Shown here: positions 1-6,615 of the stretch, in pieces
Layout of the letters: each line of letters opens with the position of its first letter
Numbering within the stretch: the first letter of the stretch is position 1
From: an uncultured Flavobacteriales bacterium
Lineage (GTDB): Bacteria; Bacteroidota; Bacteroidia; Flavobacteriales_D; Parvicellaceae
Assembly (NCBI GenBank): GCA_938084875.1
Contig: CALKFX010000017.1
Coordinates: forward strand, 1-9,398
Direction: 5' to 3'
DNA length: 9,398 bases
The notes under the pieces: model-generated
Database searches by the model: none
What the model saw: the letters and a program-made list of their open reading frames with translations, nothing else
What the model was told of the DNA's origin: nothing
Program-made: the position numbers and the translations under genes

Positions 1-81
1 AAGAGCTGCTCACAATTGCCCTGTTCACCATACTTTATCCAATGAAGTAGAAAAAAATATCAACTTTATTTATCCATTGAA
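1..81. other. Window edge downstream of the chimeric S9/T9SS gene
   Basis: The 81 bases beyond the stop of the minus-strand chimeric gene contain no supported gene. Read on the minus strand, one frame is open from about position 40 to the edge and gives residues HWIKYGEQGNCEQL, but this is too short to identify, and an in-frame stop lies just upstream of it. It could be the start of a further gene or plain intergenic sequence. No clear terminator hairpin follows the stop codon. Confidence 0.4.
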
Positions 82-1935
82 TTAGTGGCTCACCATAATT
101 TTACTAGAAGACCTTATGTTATTTGCATCTGTAAATGAAATATGATATAAATTATTAGATAAGTTGGATAAATCAAGTTCAAAATTTAGTCCAGTTTCAT
201 AATTTTCATACACTATTTGTCCGTAAATATTGGTGATAATGATGTTCTTTATCTCACTAATAGAATTTATAAATAATATATCCCTTGTAGGATTTGGATA
301 AATTTTTATGTTCTGGTTAATATCCGGATTTTCTAAACCAACAAAGTAACAAGGTTGTACAATTATAGTAGGGCTATTTCCAAGATTGAAATCAATAATA
401 GTATCTCCTAAGCCATTTTGAACCGTATAGTACTCATCAAAACCATTTAATCCGTTGGCAATAACCCTTACTTCATCATTTCCTCTAACACCAAAAGAAA
501 TAGGTTCACTTCGTCTGTATCCACCAGCAACAAAAGATCCTACATATTCAACATGATTATTGATTTCAATTTCAACATTTCCTTGCCAGTCACCCCCAAA
601 TGTTTTCCTCATAATAAGGGTATAGATATCACAAAAATCATTGGTTGAATTAGGAGTGTCTCTTGCCCAAGGGCCACCGTGAGGGTTAATTACAACAGGT
701 AAATTTTTAGCATTTTCCATATTGTAACCCTTAGGTAAAGTTAAATAACCGTTTATATTTAATCCATCTCTTGATTGGTAATCTACTGGCAACTGGTTGG
801 ACATCTCATTTTCATCTATCCAAGGGCTAACATCCACAATCTTTTCCATTTTATCGTCTTCAGAATTATATATATAATATGCTCCTAAAGATTTGTCACT
901 GTAGGTTCTTAAAATTAGTATATTTTCGTCTTTATTAACTCCAGTAATTCCTATTTCATATCCCGCAAGCTGCTTTTGAATTTTTTCAAATATTTTTTTG
1001 GAGGTAGAATCAAAATAATGTCTTTCACTCTTCCAGCTTTCAAAGTAAGCTGCAGTAATTACTTTTCTTTTTCTTGAATAACCTACTCCATTAACATCAT
1101 AATCATCATTAGCATAAAGTACTCTGACTTCTTTAGCAGTAGTGGGGTCAAATTCAACAATTGCAGATTTATCTCTTCCTAAATTTGAAGAGCCAATGAT
1201 ATTTTTGTTGTCAAAAGTAAAAAACTGAGGATTAAAACCTTCCTTAAAATTTGTAGTAATAATTGTTTTGAACTCATCCTCTTCGTTTTCTCTGTAAAGA
1301 ATGCTTTGGTTTACTCCATCCACAATTGCAGTAGCTATTCTTAGCTTTCCATCATGGTCAAACATCCACCCTTGAATATTACCTGGATTTTCTGCCAGCA
1401 TGGAAATTTCACCAGTTTTAAGGTTTAATCTGTATGGGTCGAATACTTGTTTGTTTCGTTTGTTAAGGCCAATTACAACAAAATCTTTTTGATCTGGAAG
1501 ATCGTCAATAATTTGTGCTCTTACTCCTTCAAAATCTGTAAAACTAATAGGATTAGAGCCATCAATATTTACACCAAATAAATGAAAATTCTCATCTCCT
1601 GCTTCGTCCTTTAAAAAGACAATTTGTTCGTTATTGGGCCAAAAATACCCTGCAATATCTCTCGCTTCTTCAAAAGTTAATTGAGTGGCAGAAGAATCAC
1701 CAATTTTTTGAATGAATATATTCATTCTGTTTTTGTAGGGAGCCATGAAAGAATAAAAGCTTCCGTCAGGAGATATCTGATAACTAGATTTTTCTGGATT
1801 TTTGAAAAAATCCTCCAAAGGAATTTGATTGGCAATCACTATTTCATTTGTTTTTTGGTTAGCATTTTTATTAGCACATGAAAAAAGACTAAAAGTAAGT
1901 ATTATTAAAGAAAATATATTGGATAATTTATACAT
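82..1935 (-). CDS. Chimeric lipoprotein: S9 peptidase N-terminal part fused to a T9SS-sorted C-terminal module
   Basis: Seen: residues 1-20 form a signal peptide with a lipobox (LFSC, Cys20). Residues about 35-385 resemble the beta-propeller of Bacteroidota S9 peptidases (dipeptidyl-/acylaminoacyl-peptidase type), and residues 386-427 start the alpha/beta hydrolase with NINGYLTLPKGY and INPHGGPWARD (His419). Family members then continue into a catalytic domain of about 200 residues with a GxSxGG nucleophile elbow, Asp and His; none of it is here. From about residue 428 the sequence becomes a secreted beta module (Cys435 to Cys529) of the 'CxYTLxLxDxxGDGWNG' type found in flavobacterial exoproteins. 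A T9SS type A sorting domain follows (543-617: IYPNPTRD, IYGQIVYENY, SSSKIMVSH). Inferred: an S9 protein without catalytic centre, made by recombination or by misassembly near the contig end. The 617-residue length resembles an intact S9 peptidase by coincidence. Peptidase activity is unlikely. Start ATG at 1935; 62 bases separate it from the upstream gene. Confidence 0.85.
   Translation of the reverse strand: MYKLSNIFSLIILTFSLFSCANKNANQKTNEIVIANQIPLEDFFKNPEKSSYQISPDGSFYSFMAPYKNRMNIFIQKIGDSSATQLTFEEARDIAGYFWPNNEQIVFLKDEAGDENFHLFGVNIDGSNPISFTDFEGVRAQIIDDLPDQKDFVVIGLNKRNKQVFDPYRLNLKTGEISMLAENPGNIQGWMFDHDGKLRIATAIVDGVNQSILYRENEEDEFKTIITTNFKEGFNPQFFTFDNKNIIGSSNLGRDKSAIVEFDPTTAKEVRVLYANDDYDVNGVGYSRKRKVITAAYFESWKSERHYFDSTSKKIFEKIQKQLAGYEIGITGVNKDENILILRTYSDKSLGAYYIYNSEDDKMEKIVDVSPWIDENEMSNQLPVDYQSRDGLNINGYLTLPKGYNMENAKNLPVVINPHGGPWARDTPNSTNDFCDIYTLIMRKTFGGDWQGNVEIEINNHVEYVGSFVAGGYRRSEPISFGVRGNDEVRVIANGLNGFDEYYTVQNGLGDTIIDFNLGNSPTIIVQPCYFVGLENPDINQNIKIYPNPTRDILFINSISEIKNIIITNIYGQIVYENYETGLNFELDLSNLSNNLYHISFTDANNIRSSSKIMVSH
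640..660 (-). other. Junction between S9 peptidase and T9SS-module sequence
   Basis: Residues up to Asp426-Thr427 (about position 655) follow the S9 family pattern HGGPWARDT, where intact homologues usually continue with WGF and a long catalytic domain. From Pro428-Asn429 (about 654) the residues belong to the linker of the Cys435-Cys529 module. The reading frame stays open across the join. No insertion sequence, target duplication or long repeat is visible at the join. Confidence 0.65.
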
Positions 1936-1968
1936 AATTGTTGTTTTAATAAAGATGGGATATTAAAT

Positions 1969-1988
1969 GCTTTTTACAATTAAAAAGC
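1969..1988 (-). terminator. AT-rich hairpin after the double Sm-like gene
   Basis: A perfect 8-bp inverted repeat, GCTTTTTA-CAAT-TAAAAAGC, lies 9 bases past the TAG stop of the minus-strand gene at 1998-2519. On the minus strand the stem is followed by ATTTAATATC rather than a clean T run, so termination may be weak. It sits between that gene and the chimeric S9 gene (ATG at 1935), and could partly separate their transcription. Confidence 0.4.
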
Positions 1989-1997
1989 TGGTAAAAC

Positions 1998-2519
1998 CTA
2001 TTTAATGTGTTGAACTTTTTCTATTTCAGTAGTCAAGATATTCATTTTATTTATTGAATTTAGAAATTTAATAACTTCTTGCTGATTACCAAACACATCG
2101 ATTTTATAAGAAATCTTAATAATTTTTCCTTTTAGTTCTCGTCCGTCTTTTAAAAAAATAATAATTTCTTCACCAACATAGGAACCTAACTTATTGATAT
2201 CAATTAAGTTGTTTTCTAGTTCTTTTACAACATTTGAATTTCTCCTTGGCACATCATTTTCTAGATTCTTTAAACTAGTTTTGTTTTCAGCAGAATTATT
2301 TAAAGAATGTGGAAATGTTTGAAAGCTATTTATTTCTAAATTTCTTAAATAAAGAACTCTGTCTTTTTTACTTTTAAAAAAATAACCATCAGAATCTATC
2401 TTTTCAATAGTGCCATGATAAACACTATTATAAATTGTTTTAAAACAAATAGAATCTCCTGCTTTTTGCCCCCAATTTATTAATGGAATTAATAAGAGAA
2501 AATTAAATATTTTTTTCAA
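1998..2519 (-). CDS. Secreted protein with two Sm-like/SH3-like beta-barrel repeats, unknown function
   Basis: I do not recognise a named family. Residues 1-18 form a signal peptide (KKIFNFLLLIPLINWGQ, likely cleaved after Gln18). The mature protein seems to hold two related small beta-barrel units: residues 21-67 (GDSICFKT..YHGTIEKID..YFFKSK..YLRNLEINSFQ) and 116-171 (GEEIIIFLKDGRELKGKIIKI..EVIKFLNS..ILTTEIEKVQ). The pattern G-[DE]-x-I-x-F-K/LxxG-x-[LY]-x-G-x-I-x-K-I is typical of Sm-like or SH3-like folds; a polar linker (70-112) rich in Asn and Lys joins them. The start is TTG: no ATG occurs in frame near the N-terminus, the signal peptide begins exactly there, and AGGAAA lies 7 bases upstream inside the last codons of the preceding gene. 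Only one base separates it from the CsgG-like gene, so translation is probably coupled and the two products may act together in the periplasm or at the outer membrane. Confidence 0.75.
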   Translation of the reverse strand: MKKIFNFLLLIPLINWGQKAGDSICFKTIYNSVYHGTIEKIDSDGYFFKSKKDRVLYLRNLEINSFQTFPHSLNNSAENKTSLKNLENDVPRRNSNVVKELENNLIDINKLGSYVGEEIIIFLKDGRELKGKIIKISYKIDVFGNQQEVIKFLNSINKMNILTTEIEKVQHIK

Positions 2520-2520
2520 A

Positions 2521-3663
2521 TTAATTTTCCTTGGCTATATTAAATCCTACAGATAATCCGATATAACCACCTTCTTTTCCACTAGAATAGAATAAATTTA
2601 CAGGAATGTTTAGATATCCTGAATGAAAAGTTTTTCCAACTGCCCAAACCCATCCTGTTTTAATTCTTACATTACCTCGTTTATCTGTTCTAGTCCTTAT
2701 CGTGTGTGGATTTTCACCAGGACCAGCCCATTCACTTCTAAGTCTCCAGTCAGCTAGTTGGTCGTCAGATAGGCTTTTATAGTTTCCATTTCCACCGATA
2801 GTGTCTCCAATATAATATCCATCCGCCATAGTTGTCAATCTAAATGTTGGTCCAAAACCAAACTCCCAACCATTTTTAGAACTTCTGAATCCATTCAACA
2901 ACGCAAAAGAAGGACTAAACATTTCTTTTTCAATCCCATTGAGAAAAATCATTCCTTCAATTAAGGCCTGAAAACTTCCAGCACTTAAGTAAGCTCCTTC
3001 AAATTGGTATCCAATTTGGGATAATATTACTGGACTATTCAGGTCCCACCCGCCTTGGTTTTCTGGAGCAGCTAATATTTTTGATGAATTTCCAATAACA
3101 TAAGAAAGACCCATTCTTGGTCCGTTGTTTTTTAAATAAGTGGTTGGAGTTGCTGGTGGTTGGTTGTAATAAACAAGAGTATTTAATATCTCTTGGCTAT
3201 TTTCAATCCCCAAGGCTTTATTAACTACAATTTTAACCATGCTCTGTATTTCTGAATCAAGATTTATAAACTCTTCAATGGCAACCTTATCATAACTTTC
3301 GGAATCAACGTCAAGGATTTTTACGGTAACGACTATTTTTTTTCCTAAATTTTCTATGGAACCAGTTACTACTTTATCAACACCAGCACTTTTCCCAACT
3401 CTCAACAGACATTTTTTTCCATAACAATTGGTTACATCAATTTCATTTTCTTCTAAAATTTCAATCATATCTAATTTATCTATGACATTGAATTGTTCTG
3501 ATTTTGTCATTTCTACCCTGAGAACACTTTCAGCCATTTCAGGGCTTATCTTAGCACTTTGAGTGTATACACTTAAAACTGCAGCTGATTTGGACTGAGC
3601 ATTGAAGCTTAATGATGCGATGCTAAAAAGTATAAAAGATAGATAGTTATATAAGTTTTTCAT
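2521..3663 (-). CDS. Secreted CsgG/LpoB-like domain protein with C-terminal beta-rich (barrel-like) region
   Basis: A signal peptide (residues 1-23, ending SFNAQ) precedes a domain at about 25-125 that resembles the CsgG/LpoB/TolB-N-like fold seen in many secreted proteins. It reads KSAAVLSVYTQ, then ISPEMAESVLRVEMTKSEQFNVIDK, then a Cys pair (Cys80, Cys85), then GKSAGVDKVVTGSIENLGKKI and VKILDVDS. This order (regulatory-like helix, CxxxxC, GVDxVVxGSI, LxDV) is characteristic of the DUF2380/CsgG-like group. Residues 180-380 alternate hydrophobic and polar residues, are rich in Gly, Tyr and Trp, and end GGYIGLSVGFNIAKEN, as in small outer-membrane barrel or surface domains. It is not a full curli-type CsgG. 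Inferred: an outer-membrane-associated envelope protein; no specific substrate can be named. It is first gene of a likely operon with the small Sm-like protein, and has a TAnnTTTG promoter 16 bases upstream of its ATG. Confidence 0.75.
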   Translation of the reverse strand: MKNLYNYLSFILFSIASLSFNAQSKSAAVLSVYTQSAKISPEMAESVLRVEMTKSEQFNVIDKLDMIEILEENEIDVTNCYGKKCLLRVGKSAGVDKVVTGSIENLGKKIVVTVKILDVDSESYDKVAIEEFINLDSEIQSMVKIVVNKALGIENSQEILNTLVYYNQPPATPTTYLKNNGPRMGLSYVIGNSSKILAAPENQGGWDLNSPVILSQIGYQFEGAYLSAGSFQALIEGMIFLNGIEKEMFSPSFALLNGFRSSKNGWEFGFGPTFRLTTMADGYYIGDTIGGNGNYKSLSDDQLADWRLRSEWAGPGENPHTIRTRTDKRGNVRIKTGWVWAVGKTFHSGYLNIPVNLFYSSGKEGGYIGLSVGFNIAKEN

Positions 3664-3679
3664 GATAAAAATTTTAAAG

Positions 3680-3687
3680 CAAAATTA
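3680..3687 (-). promoter_or_regulatory. -7 box TAATTTTG for the CsgG-like gene
   Basis: On the minus strand TAATTTTG matches the Bacteroidota -7 consensus TAnnTTTG exactly, 16 bases before the ATG at 3663. A start site about 7 bases downstream would leave a very short leader without a Shine-Dalgarno sequence, usual in this phylum. No TTTG is found at the usual -33 distance. Confidence 0.55.
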
Positions 3688-3700
3688 AATAAAAAAAGCT

Positions 3701-3711
3701 AAATGACATTT
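3701..3711 (-). promoter_or_regulatory. Palindrome AAATGTCATTT upstream of the CsgG-like promoter
   Basis: The 11-bp odd palindrome AAATG-N-CATTT lies 14 bases upstream of the -7 box of the CsgG-like gene. The same sequence, extended to TAAATGTCATTT, sits 15 bases upstream of the typA -7 box. The position overlaps the -33 region, so it may be a regulator site or a variant promoter element. Confidence 0.35.
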
Positions 3712-3741
3712 AAATTAAATTAAAATAAAGATATTTTAAAT

Positions 3742-3766
3742 AGCATTTTATATTATTTAAAATGCT
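3742..3766 (-). terminator. Hairpin downstream of the short-chain dehydrogenase gene
   Basis: A perfect 9-bp inverted repeat, AGCATTTTA-TATTATT-TAAAATGCT, lies 38 bases past the TAA stop of the SDR gene. On the minus strand it is followed by ATTTAAAATATC, a tail very similar to that of the hairpin at 1969-1988. A T9 run (minus strand, 3787-3795) right after the SDR stop may also contribute to ending transcription. Either strand could be served. Confidence 0.4.
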
Positions 3767-3804
3767 GTATATCAGCTTTTTGACACAAAAAAAAAGTATT
3801 ATTT

Positions 3805-4590
3805 TTAGTTGTTTTGCATCGATTTATAGCTTCTTAGAATGGCTATTTGAAGTAAGCTGTAGGGCAAAACTTTTAAAAACCTTAAAGACATTCTATTTTT
3901 CCAGCCAGGAATAATAACAGGCTTCCCTTTTAAAGTATTTCTTACAGCTTTTCTAGCCACTTTGTGGGCCTCTGTCACAGAAACACGAGCAATAAATCCT
4001 CCTTTTTGGATCTGATTTTTTACCACATCATTTGTTGGAGTTGCTCCTGGCTGAAGTAGACTCACACTAATTCCAAAACTCTCTAACTCCACTCTCAAAG
4101 CTTCAGTAAAATATTTTACATATACTTTTGAAGCAGCATAAACAGATTTATAAGGACATGGAAAATTCGCTATCATACTAGCATTATTCAAGACAAAAGA
4201 AGGAGAATTTTTTTTCAGCTCTGGAATAAAATAGTGGGTCATTCTAGTAGTAGCTTTGATGTTGAGATCTATCATTTTCTCTACGTATGCTAAGCTATAA
4301 TCCTCAAATGCTCCAACGCCACCAAAGCCAGCATTATTAATTAAAAAATCAATTGAATAATTTTTTTTTTTCACCCAGTTGTAAATTTCTTCAGCACTTT
4401 TGGCTTCAGTTAAATCAATTTCATAATAGTCAGTTTGAACATTAAATTTCTCACAAATATTTTCAGATAATATTTTTAAATTTTCTTTTGGCAAAGAAAT
4501 AAGTAAAATATTTCTGCCCAAACTGGCGCATTCTCTAGCCATTTCTAGCCCCATTCCTTGACTTGCTCCAGTGATAAGAGTGTATTTCAT
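3805..4590 (-). CDS. Classical short-chain dehydrogenase/reductase (SDR family)
   Basis: An NAD(P)-dependent oxidoreductase of the classical SDR type. The Rossmann fold shows the cofactor glycine motif TGASQGMG (residues 7-14), acidic DLT at 59-61, NNAG at 85-88, the structural Asn110, and the catalytic Ser138, Tyr151 and Lys155 (YAASK). PG at 181-182 follows beta-strand 6. At 261 residues it has normal length. The C-terminal 30 residues (MSLRFLKVLPYSLLQIAILRSYK) are basic and hydrophobic, which suggests membrane association, as in SDR proteins of the DltE/YqjQ or 17-beta-HSD/ketoreductase-like groups. The substrate cannot be read from the sequence. The start ATG at 4590 has AGAGGA 11 bases upstream, a rare Shine-Dalgarno-like site in this window. 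It is transcribed alone, divergent from the gene at 4676, and the shared gap holds operator-like repeats. Confidence 0.93.
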   Translation of the reverse strand: MKYTLITGASQGMGLEMARECASLGRNILLISLPKENLKILSENICEKFNVQTDYYEIDLTEAKSAEEIYNWVKKKNYSIDFLINNAGFGGVGAFEDYSLAYVEKMIDLNIKATTRMTHYFIPELKKNSPSFVLNNASMIANFPCPYKSVYAASKVYVKYFTEALRVELESFGISVSLLQPGATPTNDVVKNQIQKGGFIARVSVTEAHKVARKAVRNTLKGKPVIIPGWKNRMSLRFLKVLPYSLLQIAILRSYKSMQNN

Positions 4591-4606
4591 ATTTAAAGTT
4601 GTCCTC

Positions 4607-4642
4607 TAATGTATATAACATTATTTATTTTTGTAACATTAT
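4607..4642. promoter_or_regulatory. Operator-like inverted and direct repeats between divergent genes
   Basis: TAATGT-ATATA-ACATTA (4607-4623) is a perfect inverted repeat with 6-bp arms. The right arm, as TAACATTAT (4616-4624), recurs as an exact direct repeat at 4634-4642, 18 bases downstream. On the minus strand TACATTAG (4613-4606), one base off TAnnTTTG, overlaps the left arm and could be the -7 box of the SDR gene. Three half-sites around two divergent promoters suggest a dimeric regulator, which remains unidentified. Confidence 0.35.
4626..4633 (+). promoter_or_regulatory. -7 box TATTTTTG for the helical protein gene
   Basis: TATTTTTG matches TAnnTTTG exactly, 42 bases before the TTG start at 4676. 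A TTG at 4599-4601 could serve as -33 element but at 24 bases the spacing is long. The box lies between the two TAACATTAT copies. Confidence 0.4.
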
Positions 4643-4675
4643 CTAATAAATTATTAATTGTTTAAATATTTTTAA

Positions 4676-6169
4676 TTGGATTTAATAAAAGAGATATCAA
4701 CTACGTTTTCCAAAAAAACTCAGAGAAATTTTATTAAATTTTTTTCTAGAAAAAGGCCATCAAGCTTTAGAAAAGATGTCAAACTTTTTGAAGAACTTAA
4801 CAATCATTACAAATCAAACAGTTATAAAAAACTAAGCTATAAAGGAGATCCAAATTACCATGCAACTAGAAAAAGAATTACTAAGGAGCTTATTAATTTT
4901 TTGATTTTAGAAAACTCTGAAGACAAATCAAAATCTCCTTCAAAAGACAAAATTCTAATATTAGCAAAATACTTCATAGATTTTAAAAAGTATTCCGAAT
5001 CTTGGTCTGTACTTACCAAAGAGGAAAAAAAGTCTAGTAATACTAATGACTTCTTATTGAGCTTAAAAATCCAAAGACTTAAATTAAAAATTCTGCCATA
5101 CTATCCTCAGGGAGATTTTAAAATAATCAAAAAAAACATATTACAGCTTCAGAAAAAACAAGCCGAGGTAGATGAATTTCAGCTTTACTTTATTCAAATG
5201 AAAAATCTTCTAATTGAAAAAATTAAAAATGGAGACGTTAATTTTTCTAATAAAGACTTTAAAAATAGCTTTACTGGCTTACACAATTTGAATGTAAACA
5301 AGAACCATCCTGAAATTCATTTAAAAAATATTGAAATAATTAGAGTTCAATATGCAATAGAGAAAAACTACAACGATTTAGTAATTATCCTTGAGAATTA
5401 TTATAATAATTTAAAAATAAAAATTCTGGGGGAGGAATGTTTAAACTGCCAAGCAAATATTGAGTACATAATGTCTTATACTTATTTAGAGGTTAGAGAC
5501 TTTGTGAAATCAAAAAAACACCTCCACAATTTAAAATCATTAATGGATAAAGAAGATAAAATATTTTATTCTTATTTAGGAAGGTTAATCGGTATTGATA
5601 GTTTCGTAAAAGTATTTGATAACCAAATTTTAGAAGGTATTGAATCTATTACTAACTCTTTAGAGAACCACCATTCTGCTTTAAATTTAAGAGAAGAGTT
5701 AAATCTAGTATTGAACCTATCAGCTCTTTTATTGGTAAACCAAGATGTTAAGACAGCCAATAAGGTAATTAATCAATTAAATAAATCAGATATTTATTAT
5801 CAGGAAAATATGGGGAGAGAGTGGTCGCTGAGAAAAGAAATGATAAGAACACTGATTTTAATTGACCTTACCCATATTGATTTAGCGGAGAAAAATATAT
5901 CATCTATAAAAAGTAAATATTTAGATCTTTTTACTACAAAGCAATACAAAATGGTAGTTCCTTTTCTTAAAGCTTTGGAGAAGTTTATAAATGAGCCCGA
6001 AAATGCAGACTTGGGAGAACTCAATAGTATAGAAAAATTGTCCAACTTTAAGAAAGAAAAAGTTTTTCGAGACCCAAGATTAATTATGTTTTATTCTTGG
6101 CTAAAGTCTAAATACACCAAAAAGAACATCTACAAGATACTTCTTAATGAATACCATTCATTGAGTTAA
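4676..6169 (+). CDS. Conserved-looking all-helical protein with TPR-like repeats, function unknown
   Basis: I do not recognise a named family. The 497 residues are predicted helical throughout, rich in Lys, Asn, Leu and Ile, with no signal peptide or membrane segment, so a cytoplasmic protein. The N-terminus (residues 1-80: LIKEISTTFSKKTQRNFIKFF, then KDVKLFEELNNHYKS, then ATRKRITKELINFLIL) resembles the start of flavobacterial proteins of about 500 residues that begin with a helix pair and continue as TPR/SEL1-like helical hairpins. Later helices such as 215-245, 262-290, 295-330 and 370-410 have TPR spacing. A CxxC (Cys255, Cys258) may be incidental. The start is TTG at 4676: an in-frame TAA precedes it directly and the next in-frame ATG is near residue 175, inside the fold. 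It could act as a scaffold or protein-protein adaptor; nothing visible gives a catalytic role. It is a single gene, divergent from the SDR gene and ending against the lipoprotein gene. Confidence 0.75.
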   Translation: MDLIKEISTTFSKKTQRNFIKFFSRKRPSSFRKDVKLFEELNNHYKSNSYKKLSYKGDPNYHATRKRITKELINFLILENSEDKSKSPSKDKILILAKYFIDFKKYSESWSVLTKEEKKSSNTNDFLLSLKIQRLKLKILPYYPQGDFKIIKKNILQLQKKQAEVDEFQLYFIQMKNLLIEKIKNGDVNFSNKDFKNSFTGLHNLNVNKNHPEIHLKNIEIIRVQYAIEKNYNDLVIILENYYNNLKIKILGEECLNCQANIEYIMSYTYLEVRDFVKSKKHLHNLKSLMDKEDKIFYSYLGRLIGIDSFVKVFDNQILEGIESITNSLENHHSALNLREELNLVLNLSALLLVNQDVKTANKVINQLNKSDIYYQENMGREWSLRKEMIRTLILIDLTHIDLAEKNISSIKSKYLDLFTTKQYKMVVPFLKALEKFINEPENADLGELNSIEKLSNFKKEKVFRDPRLIMFYSWLKSKYTKKNIYKILLNEYHSLS

Positions 6170-6595
6170 TTAATAGTATTCGTAGTATATTTTGTCTCCG
6201 TTACTATTCTCTAGCCCCAAACTGTTAATTTTCAACTTTTTAATTGTTTTTAATTCAGTAGTGTTAAGTCCTAATACATCATAGGAATATGTTACCTGTG
6301 TTTTATCATCTGAAAATTCCCAAGTACCTGAAACAGCATCAATTCCAATAAAACTCATTAAATCTTTATTGTAAAATTGTATGCTACCATCTTTTACAAA
6401 TTCAATGTAACTTCCATCACTATCGATATTAGTAATTACACCTGTAGATACATCAACAGATTGGATTGGTCTCCATTTTTGACACATTCTTGCGCTTTTA
6501 GAAAGCAAAGTAAACCCTGGACCTTCTTCATATTTTCCGCAGGAATACATAGACAAAAAGAGTATAGATAGTAAAGTATATTTTAAAGTTTTCAT
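6170..6595 (-). CDS. Small lipoprotein, lipocalin-like family of Bacteroidota
   Basis: A signal peptide with lipobox MYSC (Cys19) is followed by KYEEGPGFTLLSKSARMCQKWRP. A 'YEEGPxxSLxSKxAR..W' start is common in small flavobacterial lipoproteins annotated as lipocalin-like. Residues 40-141 contain short beta strands (GSYIEFVKDGSIQFY, SGTWEFSDDKTQVTYSY, TIKKLKINSLGL, GDKIYYEYY), with the DGS..Y and GTWEFSDD..... pattern of the family. The 141-residue length is normal. The mature protein should be anchored to the membrane; ligand or partner is unknown. The start ATG at 6595 has no Shine-Dalgarno sequence, with a TAnnTTTG box 20 bases upstream. Its stop abuts the stop of the convergent gene. Confidence 0.85.
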   Translation of the reverse strand: MKTLKYTLLSILFLSMYSCGKYEEGPGFTLLSKSARMCQKWRPIQSVDVSTGVITNIDSDGSYIEFVKDGSIQFYNKDLMSFIGIDAVSGTWEFSDDKTQVTYSYDVLGLNTTELKTIKKLKINSLGLENSNGDKIYYEYY

Positions 6596-6615
6596 TGATT
6601 TTTTATTTTAATTTC

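Noticed and set aside
1681..1881. Plus-strand open frame of 66 codons inside the S9 gene
   Set aside because: It lies antisense to well-supported propeller coding sequence and has no family resemblance or signal; a shadow.
3693..3781. Long-range inverted repeat AAAAAGCT (3693-3700) and AGCTTTTT (3774-3781) enclosing the hairpin at 3742-3766
   Set aside because: Only eight A/T-heavy bases match over 73 bases of spacer, which is expected by chance in this composition.
5572..6045. Two minus-strand open frames (5572-5760 and 5800-6045) inside the helical-protein gene
   Set aside because: Both are antisense to a long intact reading frame and show no recognisable domain.
6377..6571. Plus-strand open frame of 64 codons antisense to the lipoprotein gene
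   Set aside because: The minus-strand frame has a lipobox and family-typical sequence; the plus frame has nothing recognisable.
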